A DNA stretch of 51,873 nucleotides, taken from a bacterium (GTDB lineage: Bacteria; Oederibacteriota; PGYV01). The position numbers and the translations under genes are program-made. The notes under the pieces were generated by a model that did no database searches, had not been told where the DNA came from, and saw only the letters and a program-made list of their open reading frames with translations. The stretch is from the NCBI GenBank assembly GCA_029565735.1, contig JAKQNO010000109.1, positions 1 through 51,873 on the forward strand. Direction: 5' to 3'. Position 1 is the first letter of the stretch, and each line of letters starts with the position of its first letter. Of this stretch, positions 45,635 through 51,873 are shown piece by piece.

Positions 45635-46765
45635 ATGGCAAAGATCAGAATGGCAATTGCAGGTTTAGGCAACTGCGCCTGGTCCCTTATGCAGGGGCTG
45701 GAGTTTTACAGGGATGTACAGGACAGCACGTTTATCCCCGGACTTATGAACGCCAACCTTGGGGGATACAGGGTGCGCGACATTGAACTTGTCGCGGCTT
45801 TTGACGTGGACAGCAATAAGGTCGGCAAAGACGTAAAGGACGCGCTGGAAGCCCTTCCCAACAACACCATTGAATTCGCTAAGATGAAAAAGACCGGTGT
45901 GAAATGCATGAGGGGCCCGACACTGGACGGCCTTGGCAAGTATTACAGGGAAGTTGTTACAGAATCAGACGAAATTCCGGTGGATGTGGCAAAGGTATTA
46001 AAGGAAAAGAAAGTGGACGTGCTTGTAAGCTACATGCCTGTAGGGTCCGAAGAAGCTGTACAGTATTATGCCAACTGCGCGCTTGAGGCAAAATGCGCGT
46101 TTGTAAATGCCATCCCGGTTTTCATCGCTTCAAAGCCGGAATGGGCCGAGAAATTCAAGAAAGCCGGAATTCCTATTATCGGCGATGACATCAAATCACA
46201 GGTCGGCGCCACGATAGTTCACAGGGTTTTAACCCAGCTTTTCGGCGACAGGGGCGTAAACATACTGCGCACCTATCAGATTAACTTTGGCGGCAACATG
46301 GACTTTAAAAACATGCTTGAACGCGAACGCCTGTATTCAAAAAAGATTTCAAAAACAAATGCTGTTTTGTCAGCAATGCAGAACGACATTGACAGCAAAG
46401 AAGACGTGCACGTGGGGCCTTCTGACCACATCCCATGGCTTAAGGACCGCAAATGGTGCCACATAAGGATGGAAGGCGAAAACTTCGGCGGCGTCCCTTT
46501 GAACCTTGAATTAAAGCTGGAAGTCTGGGATTCGCCCAACAGCGCCGGCGTTATTATTGACGCGGTGCGCTGCGCCAAAATAGCGCTTGATAAAAAGATA
46601 GGCGGAATCCTTGAAGGGCCTTCGGCTTACTTCATGAAGACGCCCCCTGTTCAGTACGACGACAACATAGCAAAACAGATGGTCCAGAAATTTGTGGACA
46701 GCAAACAGACATCAGTAAAGAAATCCGCGAAAAAAGCGGTAAAAAAATCTTCAAAGAAGAAATAA
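45635..46765 (+). CDS. ino1: Myo-inositol-1-phosphate synthase (actinobacterial/archaeal type)
   Basis: Converts glucose-6-phosphate to inositol-1-phosphate with NAD. A 376-residue short-form enzyme: [41 protein letters not shown], and the active-site region [20 protein letters not shown] with [19 protein letters not shown]. It resembles Mycobacterium and archaeal Ino1 rather than the longer eukaryotic form. An AGGAGGAG ribosome site precedes the ATG. The C-terminus ends in a lysine-rich tail of about 17 residues ([15 protein letters not shown]) not expected in the family. The next gene begins directly after its stop codon. Confidence 0.95.
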   Translation: MAKIRMAIAGLGNCAWSLMQGLEFYRDVQDSTFIPGLMNANLGGYRVRDIELVAAFDVDSNKVGKDVKDALEALPNNTIEFAKMKKTGVKCMRGPTLDGLGKYYREVVTESDEIPVDVAKVLKEKKVDVLVSYMPVGSEEAVQYYANCALEAKCAFVNAIPVFIASKPEWAEKFKKAGIPIIGDDIKSQVGATIVHRVLTQLFGDRGVNILRTYQINFGGNMDFKNMLERERLYSKKISKTNAVLSAMQNDIDSKEDVHVGPSDHIPWLKDRKWCHIRMEGENFGGVPLNLELKLEVWDSPNSAGVIIDAVRCAKIALDKKIGGILEGPSAYFMKTPPVQYDDNIAKQMVQKFVDSKQTSVKKSAKKAVKKSSKKK

Positions 46766-47614
46766 ATGTACCGCCTGCTTAAATTTACAGGCATGCTGTT
46801 AAAAAATATCCCGCGTAAAGCGGGATATTTTTTTTTCAGCCTTATAGCTTATTTTGCTTTTCTGGCAGGAGGCCCCAGAAAAGAGACGCTTAAACAAAAT
46901 TTAAGCCGCATAACCGGAAAAAATCCTGACAGTAAAACTCTTTGGCAGAATTACCGGAATTACGCCATGTATTACTTTGACCTTTTTAAAGACAAAAAGA
47001 AACTTGCGGAAAGTTTTGACATGAAATCTTTTGAACCGCTTGCGGCGTCCGTTAAACAGAATCTTGATAAAGGCGCGCCCATGATAGTAACCACAATGCA
47101 CTATGGCAACTGGGACTTAGGCGGAGCCATACTGTCTTACTTTTTCCCCGGTAAAGTCACGGTGGTTGTGGAAGAGCTGTCAGGCGGCGCCTACAAATGG
47201 TTCACGGAAACAAGAAGCAGCTGGGGCATGAACGTCATAAAATCCACGGATGTTAAGGCTATGTTAAGGGTTTTAAAATCAGGCGGCATACTTGTGCTTG
47301 TATCTGACAGGGACCTTGAAAAAACAGGTTTTAATCCCCTGTTCTTCGGAAAAAAAGCTTATATCCCGTCAGGGCCGGCCAAACTTTCGCTTATGTCAGG
47401 GGCTCCGATACTTTTTGGAGTATTTAAACGCCTCCCTGACAATCCTTTAAAATACTCTGTGTTTTGGGATAATACCCTGATAAACAACGAAAAACTGGCA
47501 AGAACCCCTGAAAACGAGGAAAAAATTACAGGAGAACTTGTTTCAAAATTTGAAGCTGTTTTAAAACAGGACCCGTCGCAGTGGTGCATGCTGCAGAAGG
47601 TATGGCTGGAATAA
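46766..47614 (+). CDS. LpxL/PatA-type lysophospholipid acyltransferase 1
   Basis: Membrane-bound acyltransferase of the HtrB/LpxL superfamily, 282 residues. The N-terminal helix leads to the catalytic H112-x4-D117 (TTMHYGNWDLGGA), then RSSWGMNVIKSTD and SDRDLEKTGFNPLFFG. In mycobacteria the equivalent PatA acylates the mannose of phosphatidylinositol mannoside; LpxL enzymes acylate lipid A. Between ino1 and a PimA-like gene, the PatA role is favoured. Its ATG is immediately after the ino1 stop with no separate ribosome site, and a terminator-like hairpin lies in codons 12-24. Confidence 0.85.
   Translation: MYRLLKFTGMLLKNIPRKAGYFFFSLIAYFAFLAGGPRKETLKQNLSRITGKNPDSKTLWQNYRNYAMYYFDLFKDKKKLAESFDMKSFEPLAASVKQNLDKGAPMIVTTMHYGNWDLGGAILSYFFPGKVTVVVEELSGGAYKWFTETRSSWGMNVIKSTDVKAMLRVLKSGGILVLVSDRDLEKTGFNPLFFGKKAYIPSGPAKLSLMSGAPILFGVFKRLPDNPLKYSVFWDNTLINNEKLARTPENEEKITGELVSKFEAVLKQDPSQWCMLQKVWLE
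46802..46836 (+). terminator. Intrinsic terminator/attenuator inside the acyltransferase start
   Basis: AAAAATATCCCGC (46802-46814), a 5-base loop and the exact complement (46820-46832), followed by Ts to 46836 (nine in total). It is positioned 36 bases after the ino1 stop codon. Because it is also translated as residues 12-24 of the acyltransferase, active ribosomes should suppress it. Confidence 0.75.
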
Positions 47615-47654
47615 TATCAGAGGCTTTGACACTTGGATGCTTAAAAACAAAACC

Positions 47655-47683
47655 TATACATAAATATTTATTTTATTTATAAT
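47655..47683 (+). promoter_or_regulatory. Candidate promoter for the pimA-like gene
   Basis: TATAAT at 47678-47683 with a -35 of TATACA (47655-47660) at 17 bases. It lies in the 104-base gap after the first acyltransferase gene; transcription would begin near 47690, about 30 bases before the ATG. Confidence 0.45.
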
Positions 47684-47718
47684 AAACCGCTGTTAAAAAT
47701 ATTACAAAAAGAGAACAT

Positions 47719-48873
47719 ATGCCCGATACTTTTAAAAAAATTGCCATAGTCACGCCTTATTATTACCCGCTTTACGGCGGGGTTCAGGAATACGTCTACC
47801 ACCTGAAAAAAGAATACCAGAAGCTGGGATATGACGTAAAAGTAATCACATCGCGTTTTAATGACGGCGTATCGCAGGACGAAGAAGACGTTATAAGGAT
47901 AGGCCGCGGGTACCCGATAACCGTAAACGGTTCCACGGGCAGAATTATCCTTATGCGCGATAAAACAGAAATTAAAAAAGCGCTGGATGAAAATAACTTT
48001 GACATAATACATTTTCAGGAGCCGTTTGTCCCTTTTTTATCGCATGAGATTATCAAACATTCCGGCGCCGTTAACATAGCCACTTTTCACGCCAATTTCA
48101 CTTCTAACATTTATTACAGGGCGGGAAAAATATTCCTTTCGCCTTTATGGAAAAAAATTCACGGGAAAATAGCGGTCTCCCCTTCGGCAAAAAGCAGCAT
48201 ATCCAGGTATTTTGACGGTACTGAAATAGAGATAATACCAAACGGCGTTTCAACATCGCGTTTTGCCCCCGCGGGCGATAAAATAGAAAAATTTAACGAT
48301 TCCATGATTAACATCCTTTTTACGGGCAGGATAGAAAAAAGAAAGGGCCTTATTTACCTTATAAAAGCGTATGAAAAACTTAAAAAAACACATTCTAACA
48401 TAAGGCTTATTGTCGTCGGGCGCGGCCCTTTAATGCCGCAGCTTCAGAAATACATAAAAAAACACGCGATAAAAGATATTTTTTTTGAAGGGTTTGTTTC
48501 AACCGAAGACCTGCCTAAATATTACAGGACAGCGCAGATATACTGCTCTCCCGCGCTTTTTGGCGAAAGTTTCGGCATTGTGCTGCTGGAAGCAATGGCA
48601 GCCGGCGTGCCTGTCGTGGCGTTTAACATAAGCGGATACAATGATGTGGTTTCAAACATGGACGACGGCCTGCTTGCCAGGCCGCGCGATGTCCATGACC
48701 TTTCCCAGAAGCTGGAGCTTCTTATAACAAAAAAACCCGTTATGCTTGAACTTGGCGCCCGCGGAAGGATAAAAGCCAAACGCCACGCGTGGCCGGAAAT
48801 AGCCAAAAGAAACCTGGAATTTTATAAAACAATATGGGAAAAAAACCGTTGTCCTAAAAAGGTGTCCGTGTGA
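47719..48873 (+). CDS. pimA: PimA-like phosphatidylinositol mannosyltransferase (GT4)
   Basis: GT-B enzyme of 384 residues. PYYYPLYGGVQEYVYHLKKE (GGVQ at 20-23), GYPITVNGSTGRI, DIIHFQEPFVPFLSHEI, IATFHANFTSNIY with His125, IPNGVSTSRF, TGRIEKRKGLIYL (Arg205, Lys210) and GESFGIVLLEAMAAGVPVVA (Glu284, Glu292) follow, in order, the motifs of mycobacterial PimA. PimA transfers mannose from GDP-mannose to phosphatidylinositol at the inner face of the membrane. Other GT4 enzymes share parts of this, but the NGS(V/T)-R and HFQEP/HIHEP segments and the context favour PimA. The gmd gene implies a GDP-mannose pool. Confidence 0.8.
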   Translation: MPDTFKKIAIVTPYYYPLYGGVQEYVYHLKKEYQKLGYDVKVITSRFNDGVSQDEEDVIRIGRGYPITVNGSTGRIILMRDKTEIKKALDENNFDIIHFQEPFVPFLSHEIIKHSGAVNIATFHANFTSNIYYRAGKIFLSPLWKKIHGKIAVSPSAKSSISRYFDGTEIEIIPNGVSTSRFAPAGDKIEKFNDSMINILFTGRIEKRKGLIYLIKAYEKLKKTHSNIRLIVVGRGPLMPQLQKYIKKHAIKDIFFEGFVSTEDLPKYYRTAQIYCSPALFGESFGIVLLEAMAAGVPVVAFNISGYNDVVSNMDDGLLARPRDVHDLSQKLELLITKKPVMLELGARGRIKAKRHAWPEIAKRNLEFYKTIWEKNRCPKKVSV

Positions 48874-49733
48874 TGTATTACATACTTGTCTTTTTTACAT
48901 CGTTAATAACGCTTATACCCATAAAAATACTTTACGCTATTTCATATTACATTACCAAAATCATATTTTTCTTCTGGAAAGAAAAATACAATAACGTAAA
49001 AGAAAATTACGGTATTGTGCTTTCAAAAAAAACCGGCAGCGCGCCGTCTGCGGATGAACTTAAGGGAATAATTGACGCCAATTTAAAAAATTACGCCATG
49101 TTTAACGTGGAATTTTTGTATTTGAATAAAATGGTGAAAAAAGGTTTGATTCCTGACATAAGGGGAAAAGAAAAGCTGGATGAGGCTTTAAAAAAAGAAA
49201 AAGGCGTGATAATGTGCACCCTTCATTTTTCAAACTGGGACATTGCCGGGCTTACAATTTCATCGCATTACGGCAATGTCTGGGCCGTTGCCGATGACCT
49301 GGGCGGAGGCTATTCAAAATTTATACAGGAAACACGCGGCAAATACGGCATTAATATCGTGCTGCCCAACAAAAATTTAAAGGACGCCTACCGCTGCCTG
49401 GAAAACAACGGAATATTAAACGTGCTTGTGGACAGGCCTGTTTTGCCTTCAGAAAAAGGCGCCGTTGAAGTTCAATTTTTTGGAAGAAAAACTTTTGTGG
49501 CTTCTTTTGCAGCAAGGCTTGCCTTAAAAACAGGCGCGGCTTTAATGCTTGGATGCGTTGTAAGGGAAGGTGAAAAGTTTTACGGCAACCCGGGAGAAAT
49601 TATAGAGTATAATGTAACCGGCGATGCAAACTCCGACCTGCAGTCAATAACGCAGGAAATAATGAAGCACGCGGAAAAACTTGTATCCGCCCATCCGGAA
49701 CAGTGGTATATGTTCCGCAGGTTCTGGAAATAA
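48873..49733 (+). CDS. LpxL/PatA-type lysophospholipid acyltransferase 2
   Basis: A second HtrB/LpxL-superfamily acyltransferase, 286 residues. An N-terminal hydrophobic hairpin, H118-x4-D123 (CTLHFSNWDIAGL), TRGKYGINIVLPNKNLKDAY, DRPVLPSEKGAVEVQFFGRK and the C-terminal HPEQWYMFRRFWK are typical. ATG 48873 overlaps the last base of the pimA stop and has AAGGTG upstream, so it is coupled to pimA. It is clearly diverged from the acyltransferase at 46766, suggesting a second acylation site on the same glycolipid (mannose versus inositol), or a lipid A-like substrate. Confidence 0.83.
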   Translation: MYYILVFFTSLITLIPIKILYAISYYITKIIFFFWKEKYNNVKENYGIVLSKKTGSAPSADELKGIIDANLKNYAMFNVEFLYLNKMVKKGLIPDIRGKEKLDEALKKEKGVIMCTLHFSNWDIAGLTISSHYGNVWAVADDLGGGYSKFIQETRGKYGINIVLPNKNLKDAYRCLENNGILNVLVDRPVLPSEKGAVEVQFFGRKTFVASFAARLALKTGAALMLGCVVREGEKFYGNPGEIIEYNVTGDANSDLQSITQEIMKHAEKLVSAHPEQWYMFRRFWK

Positions 49734-49765
49734 AACAGAACCGCTTATAATAAAAAGGAGATTAA

Positions 49766-50551
49766 ATGTCAAAAAAGAAAAACACATTTTTAACGCAGCA
49801 CCCGCCTCACGGCTACGCGGTTGACAAACACATGGAATTCATAAAACAGGAACACCTTACAGGTTACAGCAAAGCAGACACCCACCTTCACACCACGGCA
49901 AGCGACGCGGTTAACACCCCTGAAAAAGTTGTGGATTATGTGGAACACCACACAGACCTTTCCATAATAGGCGTGACCGACCACGACCAGATAAAAGGCG
50001 GCATTGCGGCGCAGGAATATGCACTTAAAAAAAATTACAGGGTACAGGTAATAGTAGGCGAGGAAGTAAGCACTTTAAAGGGCCACCTTATAGGGCTTTT
50101 TATGAAAAAAAGGATAAGAAGGTACACTTCGCTGATAGACACAATTAAATCAATCCACGGCCAGGGCGGTATTGTTGTTGTCCCCCACCCTTTAAGCTGG
50201 CTTACAACGTCCGTGGGAGAACAGGCCTTTAAAACCGTAATTGACCATAAGGACCCGCTTGTTTATTTTGACGCTGTTGAACTTTTAAACCCCGCGATTG
50301 CCGGAAAAATAACAGACGGCAAGGCCGCAAAAATTAACAAGGAATTCTGGAAACTTCCTGTTACAGGCGGCTCTGACAGCCATTCCTTTGAAGGCGTTGG
50401 CGACGCTTACACCCTTTTTAAAGGAAAAACTGTTGAAGATTTCCGCACCAGCATCAAAGAAGGCACCACATTTTTTGGCGGCACTTACTGGGATTTTCAG
50501 GACCACTGGGATTTGTTTATAAAAAAGGTAAAGAAATTCAAGGTTTTTTAG
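49766..50551 (+). CDS. PHP-domain phosphoesterase
   Basis: A 261-residue PHP protein with metal ligands in ADTHLHTTASD (His40, His42), IIGVTDHDQIKGG, VIVGEEVSTLKGHLIGLF, VVVPHPLSW and TGGSDSHSFEGVG. PHP phosphoesterases hydrolyse phosphate monoesters or nucleotides with a trinuclear metal centre. A good AAGGAG precedes the ATG, and there is no signal peptide, so it is cytoplasmic. It follows the second acyltransferase by 32 bases. Given the context it could act on inositol phosphate or phosphatidylinositol phosphate, but that is inference. Confidence 0.85.
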   Translation: MSKKKNTFLTQHPPHGYAVDKHMEFIKQEHLTGYSKADTHLHTTASDAVNTPEKVVDYVEHHTDLSIIGVTDHDQIKGGIAAQEYALKKNYRVQVIVGEEVSTLKGHLIGLFMKKRIRRYTSLIDTIKSIHGQGGIVVVPHPLSWLTTSVGEQAFKTVIDHKDPLVYFDAVELLNPAIAGKITDGKAAKINKEFWKLPVTGGSDSHSFEGVGDAYTLFKGKTVEDFRTSIKEGTTFFGGTYWDFQDHWDLFIKKVKKFKVF

Positions 50552-50556
50552 AATAA

Positions 50557-50606
50557 GAGGGACGGATGCACAGAGGGACAGAGGGACGGAAGTAAAAACA
50601 AACATC
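50557..50606 (+). repeat. Purine-rich GGACGGA-type repeat block
   Basis: AGAGGGACGGATGCACAGAG then GGACAGAGGGACGGAAGT, ending in AAAACAAACATC. It has the same unit order as at 37031 and 51061. A further single unit is at 50670-50684. Confidence 0.6.
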
Positions 50607-50610
50607 AAAT

Positions 50611-50643
50611 CAACTGCCGCGCCCTAAAAGGACGCGCCTACCA
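50611..50643. repeat. CTGCCGCG hairpin repeat
   Basis: CAACTGCCGCGCCCTAAAAG then GACGCGCCTACCA: an imperfect hairpin (GCGCC-like arms around CTAAAAGG). Same family as at 44852, 51118 and 51179. Confidence 0.55.
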
Positions 50644-50806
50644 CTGCACACAACAAACCCAGGTAAAGCCGAGGGACGGAAGTAACGCTAAACATTGAGA
50701 TTAGAAATTAGAAAATCTGAATAACACCTACAGGGGTTGGGTGTGTTTTTTCAGGATGCGCCGCGCAAGCATAGTATATTTGCGGCAGGGGCTGTTTAAT
50801 GCTGCG

Positions 50807-50878
50807 GTTGGAGCGAGCCTGCGAAGCGGAAATCCCCGGGCTTGCGCGAGTTTACGAGCGCAAGTGTTAGGGGACGGC
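50807..50878. repeat. 72-bp hairpin repeat, copy 1
   Basis: Begins GTTGGAGCGAGCCTGCGAAG and ends GTGTTAGGGGACGGC. The centre folds as CTTGCGC/GCGCAAG around a 10-base loop, with an outer CCCC/GGGG pairing. It is identical over all 72 bases to copy 2. Confidence 0.7.
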
Positions 50879-50955
50879 ATACACATACATAACGCGGGCT
50901 CACGACTGCCAATAAATTAACATACCTGTTGATTTCAAATTTGTCTGCCTACCCA

Positions 50956-51027
50956 GTTGGAGCGAGCCTGCGAAGCGGAAATCCCCGGGCTTGCGCGAGT
51001 TTACGAGCGCAAGTGTTAGGGGACGGC
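50956..51027. repeat. 72-bp hairpin repeat, copy 2
   Basis: Identical to the copy at 50807-50878 and in the same orientation. Its end fuses with the right terminal inverted repeat of the larger element (GGACGGCGCG), where the 44461 element instead has TTGCGGCGCG. Confidence 0.7.
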
Positions 51028-51060
51028 GCGTGCTGAAAAAATACACCCGGCCCCTGTAAG

Positions 51061-51107
51061 GCCGAGGGATGGAAGCACGGATTCACGGATGGACGGAAGT
51101 AGAAACA
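51061..51107 (+). repeat. Purine-rich GGACGGA-type repeat block
   Basis: GCCGAGGGATGGAAGCACGG then ATTCACGGATGGACGGAAGT; a more diverged block of the same family, again directly right of the inverted-repeat element. Confidence 0.5.
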
Positions 51108-51117
51108 AACATCAAAT

Positions 51118-51149
51118 CAACTGCCGCGCCTTAAAAGGCGCGCCTACCA
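51118..51149. repeat. CTGCCGCG hairpin repeat
   Basis: CAACTGCCGCGCCTTAAAAG then GCGCGCCTACCA: arms CGCGCCTT and AAGGCGCG pair exactly around a 2-base loop. Confidence 0.6.
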
Positions 51150-51178
51150 GGACAAAAACAAAACTAAACTAACTAAAA

Positions 51179-51208
51179 CTGCCGCGGGCTAAAGACCCGC
51201 GTCTACCA
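51179..51208. repeat. CTGCCGCG hairpin repeat
   Basis: CTGCCGCGGGCTAAAGACCC followed by GCGTCTACCA: near-perfect arms GCGGG-CTAAAGA-CCCGC. Same family as 51118 with altered stem but conserved ends. Confidence 0.55.
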
Positions 51209-51233
51209 AAACAAAATCAAAATATTTCAAATA

Positions 51234-51263
51234 AAAAAGGCCGGCATTTCTGCCGGCCTTTTT
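51234..51263. terminator. Bidirectional intrinsic terminator after pckG
   Basis: AAAAAGGCCGGCA (51234-51246) and its exact complement (51251-51263) around a TTTC loop, with A and T runs on both sides. It lies 13 bases past the minus-strand PEPCK stop and can also stop plus-strand transcripts coming from the PHP gene. Confidence 0.85.
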
Positions 51264-51276
51264 GTTTATGTATTAA

Positions 51277-51873
51277 TTAAAGTTTATCGGGCGTGACGTA
51301 ATCGCCTTTGGCGGCTTTTAATTCCATAAGCCTTTTCTTCTGTGCTTCAAGCTCTTCAAACACCTTTGCAGGCGTCCCTTTCACGTTTTTATAAACCGCT
51401 ATAATCCTGTCCATCTTGGCAATATTTTCAGGCACGCGGATCATAAACTGTTCGTTGTAATTTTCAAGCGTGTACTCTTTATTTAAAAGGTCTTTAAATA
51501 ATTTTTTAAGTATGTCATATCTGGGAAGCACACCGACAGGAGATTGTATTCCGTCAACATCCCCGTTTGCCTTTAATTCCATCCATTTAAGCCATACTTT
51601 TTTGTCTTTTACTCCGTTTAACCATTTGCCGTCCTTGCCCCTTAAAAAATAATTGGCGCCGAAAATAGGCGGGACTGACTTTAAGGTTTTAGGGAATTCA
51701 AGGTAGTTTTCAAGGTACTTTGCCATTGAAATGGAAAGAAATTCCAGGTTTGACATTATGTTAAAAACCCTTTTTCCTTCCTGCCCTATGGTGGCGGCGG
51801 TTGTTTCCGATTCAAGCGAAGCGCCCATTGTAATTACGCCGTGTTCCCATCCGAAAGACTGGCACACAGGGAC
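51277..51873 (-). CDS. pckG: Phosphoenolpyruvate carboxykinase (GTP), C-terminal part
   Basis: Interconverts oxaloacetate and phosphoenolpyruvate with GTP. The visible 198 residues form the C-terminal third: VPVCQSFGWEHGVITMGASL with SETTAATIGQEG matches the GTP-type PEPCK sequence, IFGANYFLRGKDGKWLNGV follows, and GVLPRYDILKKLFKDLLNKE and YNEQFMIRVPENIAKMDRII complete it. The frame is open to the window edge; the N-terminus, with the P-loop and metal site, lies outside. A strong terminator follows. Confidence 0.92.
   Translation of the reverse strand, partial: VPVCQSFGWEHGVITMGASLESETTAATIGQEGKRVFNIMSNLEFLSISMAKYLENYLEFPKTLKSVPPIFGANYFLRGKDGKWLNGVKDKKVWLKWMELKANGDVDGIQSPVGVLPRYDILKKLFKDLLNKEYTLENYNEQFMIRVPENIAKMDRIIAVYKNVKGTPAKVFEELEAQKKRLMELKAAKGDYVTPDKL

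Larger units (their letters stand above)
50730..51057. mobile_element. Second MITE-like element, carrying two nested 72-bp repeats
   Basis: The ends (50730-50764 and 51023-51057) are inverted and match those of the 206-bp element at 44461. The interior aligns with that element (GACTGCCAATAAATTAAC against GATTGCCAATGACGTTAA), but two identical 72-bp segments are inserted. At 328 bases it has no coding capacity. Confidence 0.6.

Noticed and set aside
50807-51027. CRISPR array
   Set aside because: Only two 72-bp copies, separated by 77 bases, inside a larger inverted-repeat element; no cas genes and no spacer series.
1-51873. tRNA or rRNA genes, integrase or phage genes
   Set aside because: Reading both strands of the intergenic regions showed no tRNA-like CCA-ended cloverleaf candidate, rRNA segment, recombinase or structural phage protein.

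Overview
The window looks like a chromosome segment from an uncultivated diderm bacterium of moderate G+C. Outer-membrane-style envelope functions support the diderm call: a GT9 heptosyltransferase-like enzyme, LpxL/HtrB-type acyltransferases, lipoproteins, and Wzx/Wzy-type flippase and ligase. Housekeeping genes (rpsU-yqeY-dnaG-rpoD, proA, nadD, hemW, lepB, aroE, rsmE, tldE, pckG) are bacterial in type, but I cannot assign a phylum from sequence alone. TTG start codons are frequent, and dispersed repeats fill the larger intergenic spaces.

Layout. 1-6162 (minus): aroE, tldE, rsmE, then a two-gene cassette (propeller-like lipoprotein plus TPR/DUF5683-type membrane protein) present twice in tandem. 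6273-30470: a large envelope-polysaccharide region. It holds GT2 and several GT-C (GT39-like) membrane glycosyltransferases, a plus-strand wzx - unknown - wzy trio, and a GDP-deoxysugar operon led by a DtxR-like regulator (gmd, a ColD/RfbH-like dehydratase with His in place of the PLP lysine, and a fucose-synthase-like reductase). It also holds a YfhO-like gene with an internal amber codon, a DPM1-like GT2, a B12-type radical SAM protein, two methyltransferases, a GT4 and a GT9. 30678-36839 (minus): the macromolecular-synthesis operon rpsU-yqeY-aag-nif3-yaiI-dnaG-rpoD. 37284-44295 (minus): an AT-rich orphan, an NHL propeller protein, a PAP2 phosphatase, nadD, proA, hemW and lepB.

44944-50551 (plus) is the most interesting part. 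A strong sigma70-type promoter starts a cluster encoding an actinobacterial-type phosphatidylinositol-phosphate synthase, Ino1 inositol-phosphate synthase, a PatA/LpxL-type acyltransferase, a PimA-like GT4 mannosyltransferase, a second acyltransferase and a PHP-domain phosphoesterase. The order pgsA-(ino1)-patA-pimA echoes, from recalled family knowledge, the mycobacterial phosphatidylinositol mannoside (PIM) operon. It predicts an acylated, glycosylated phosphatidylinositol in an apparently diderm organism. A near-perfect intrinsic terminator lies inside the first codons of the acyltransferase gene, right after ino1, which would set the ratio of inositol synthesis to lipid glycosylation.

The intergenic stretches on either side of this cluster carry mosaics of small repeats: purine-rich GGACGGA units, two related elements with 35-bp terminal inverted repeats, a 72-bp hairpin repeat inserted twice into one of them, and CTGCCGCGG-type hairpins. 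The window ends inside a GTP-type PEP carboxykinase gene.
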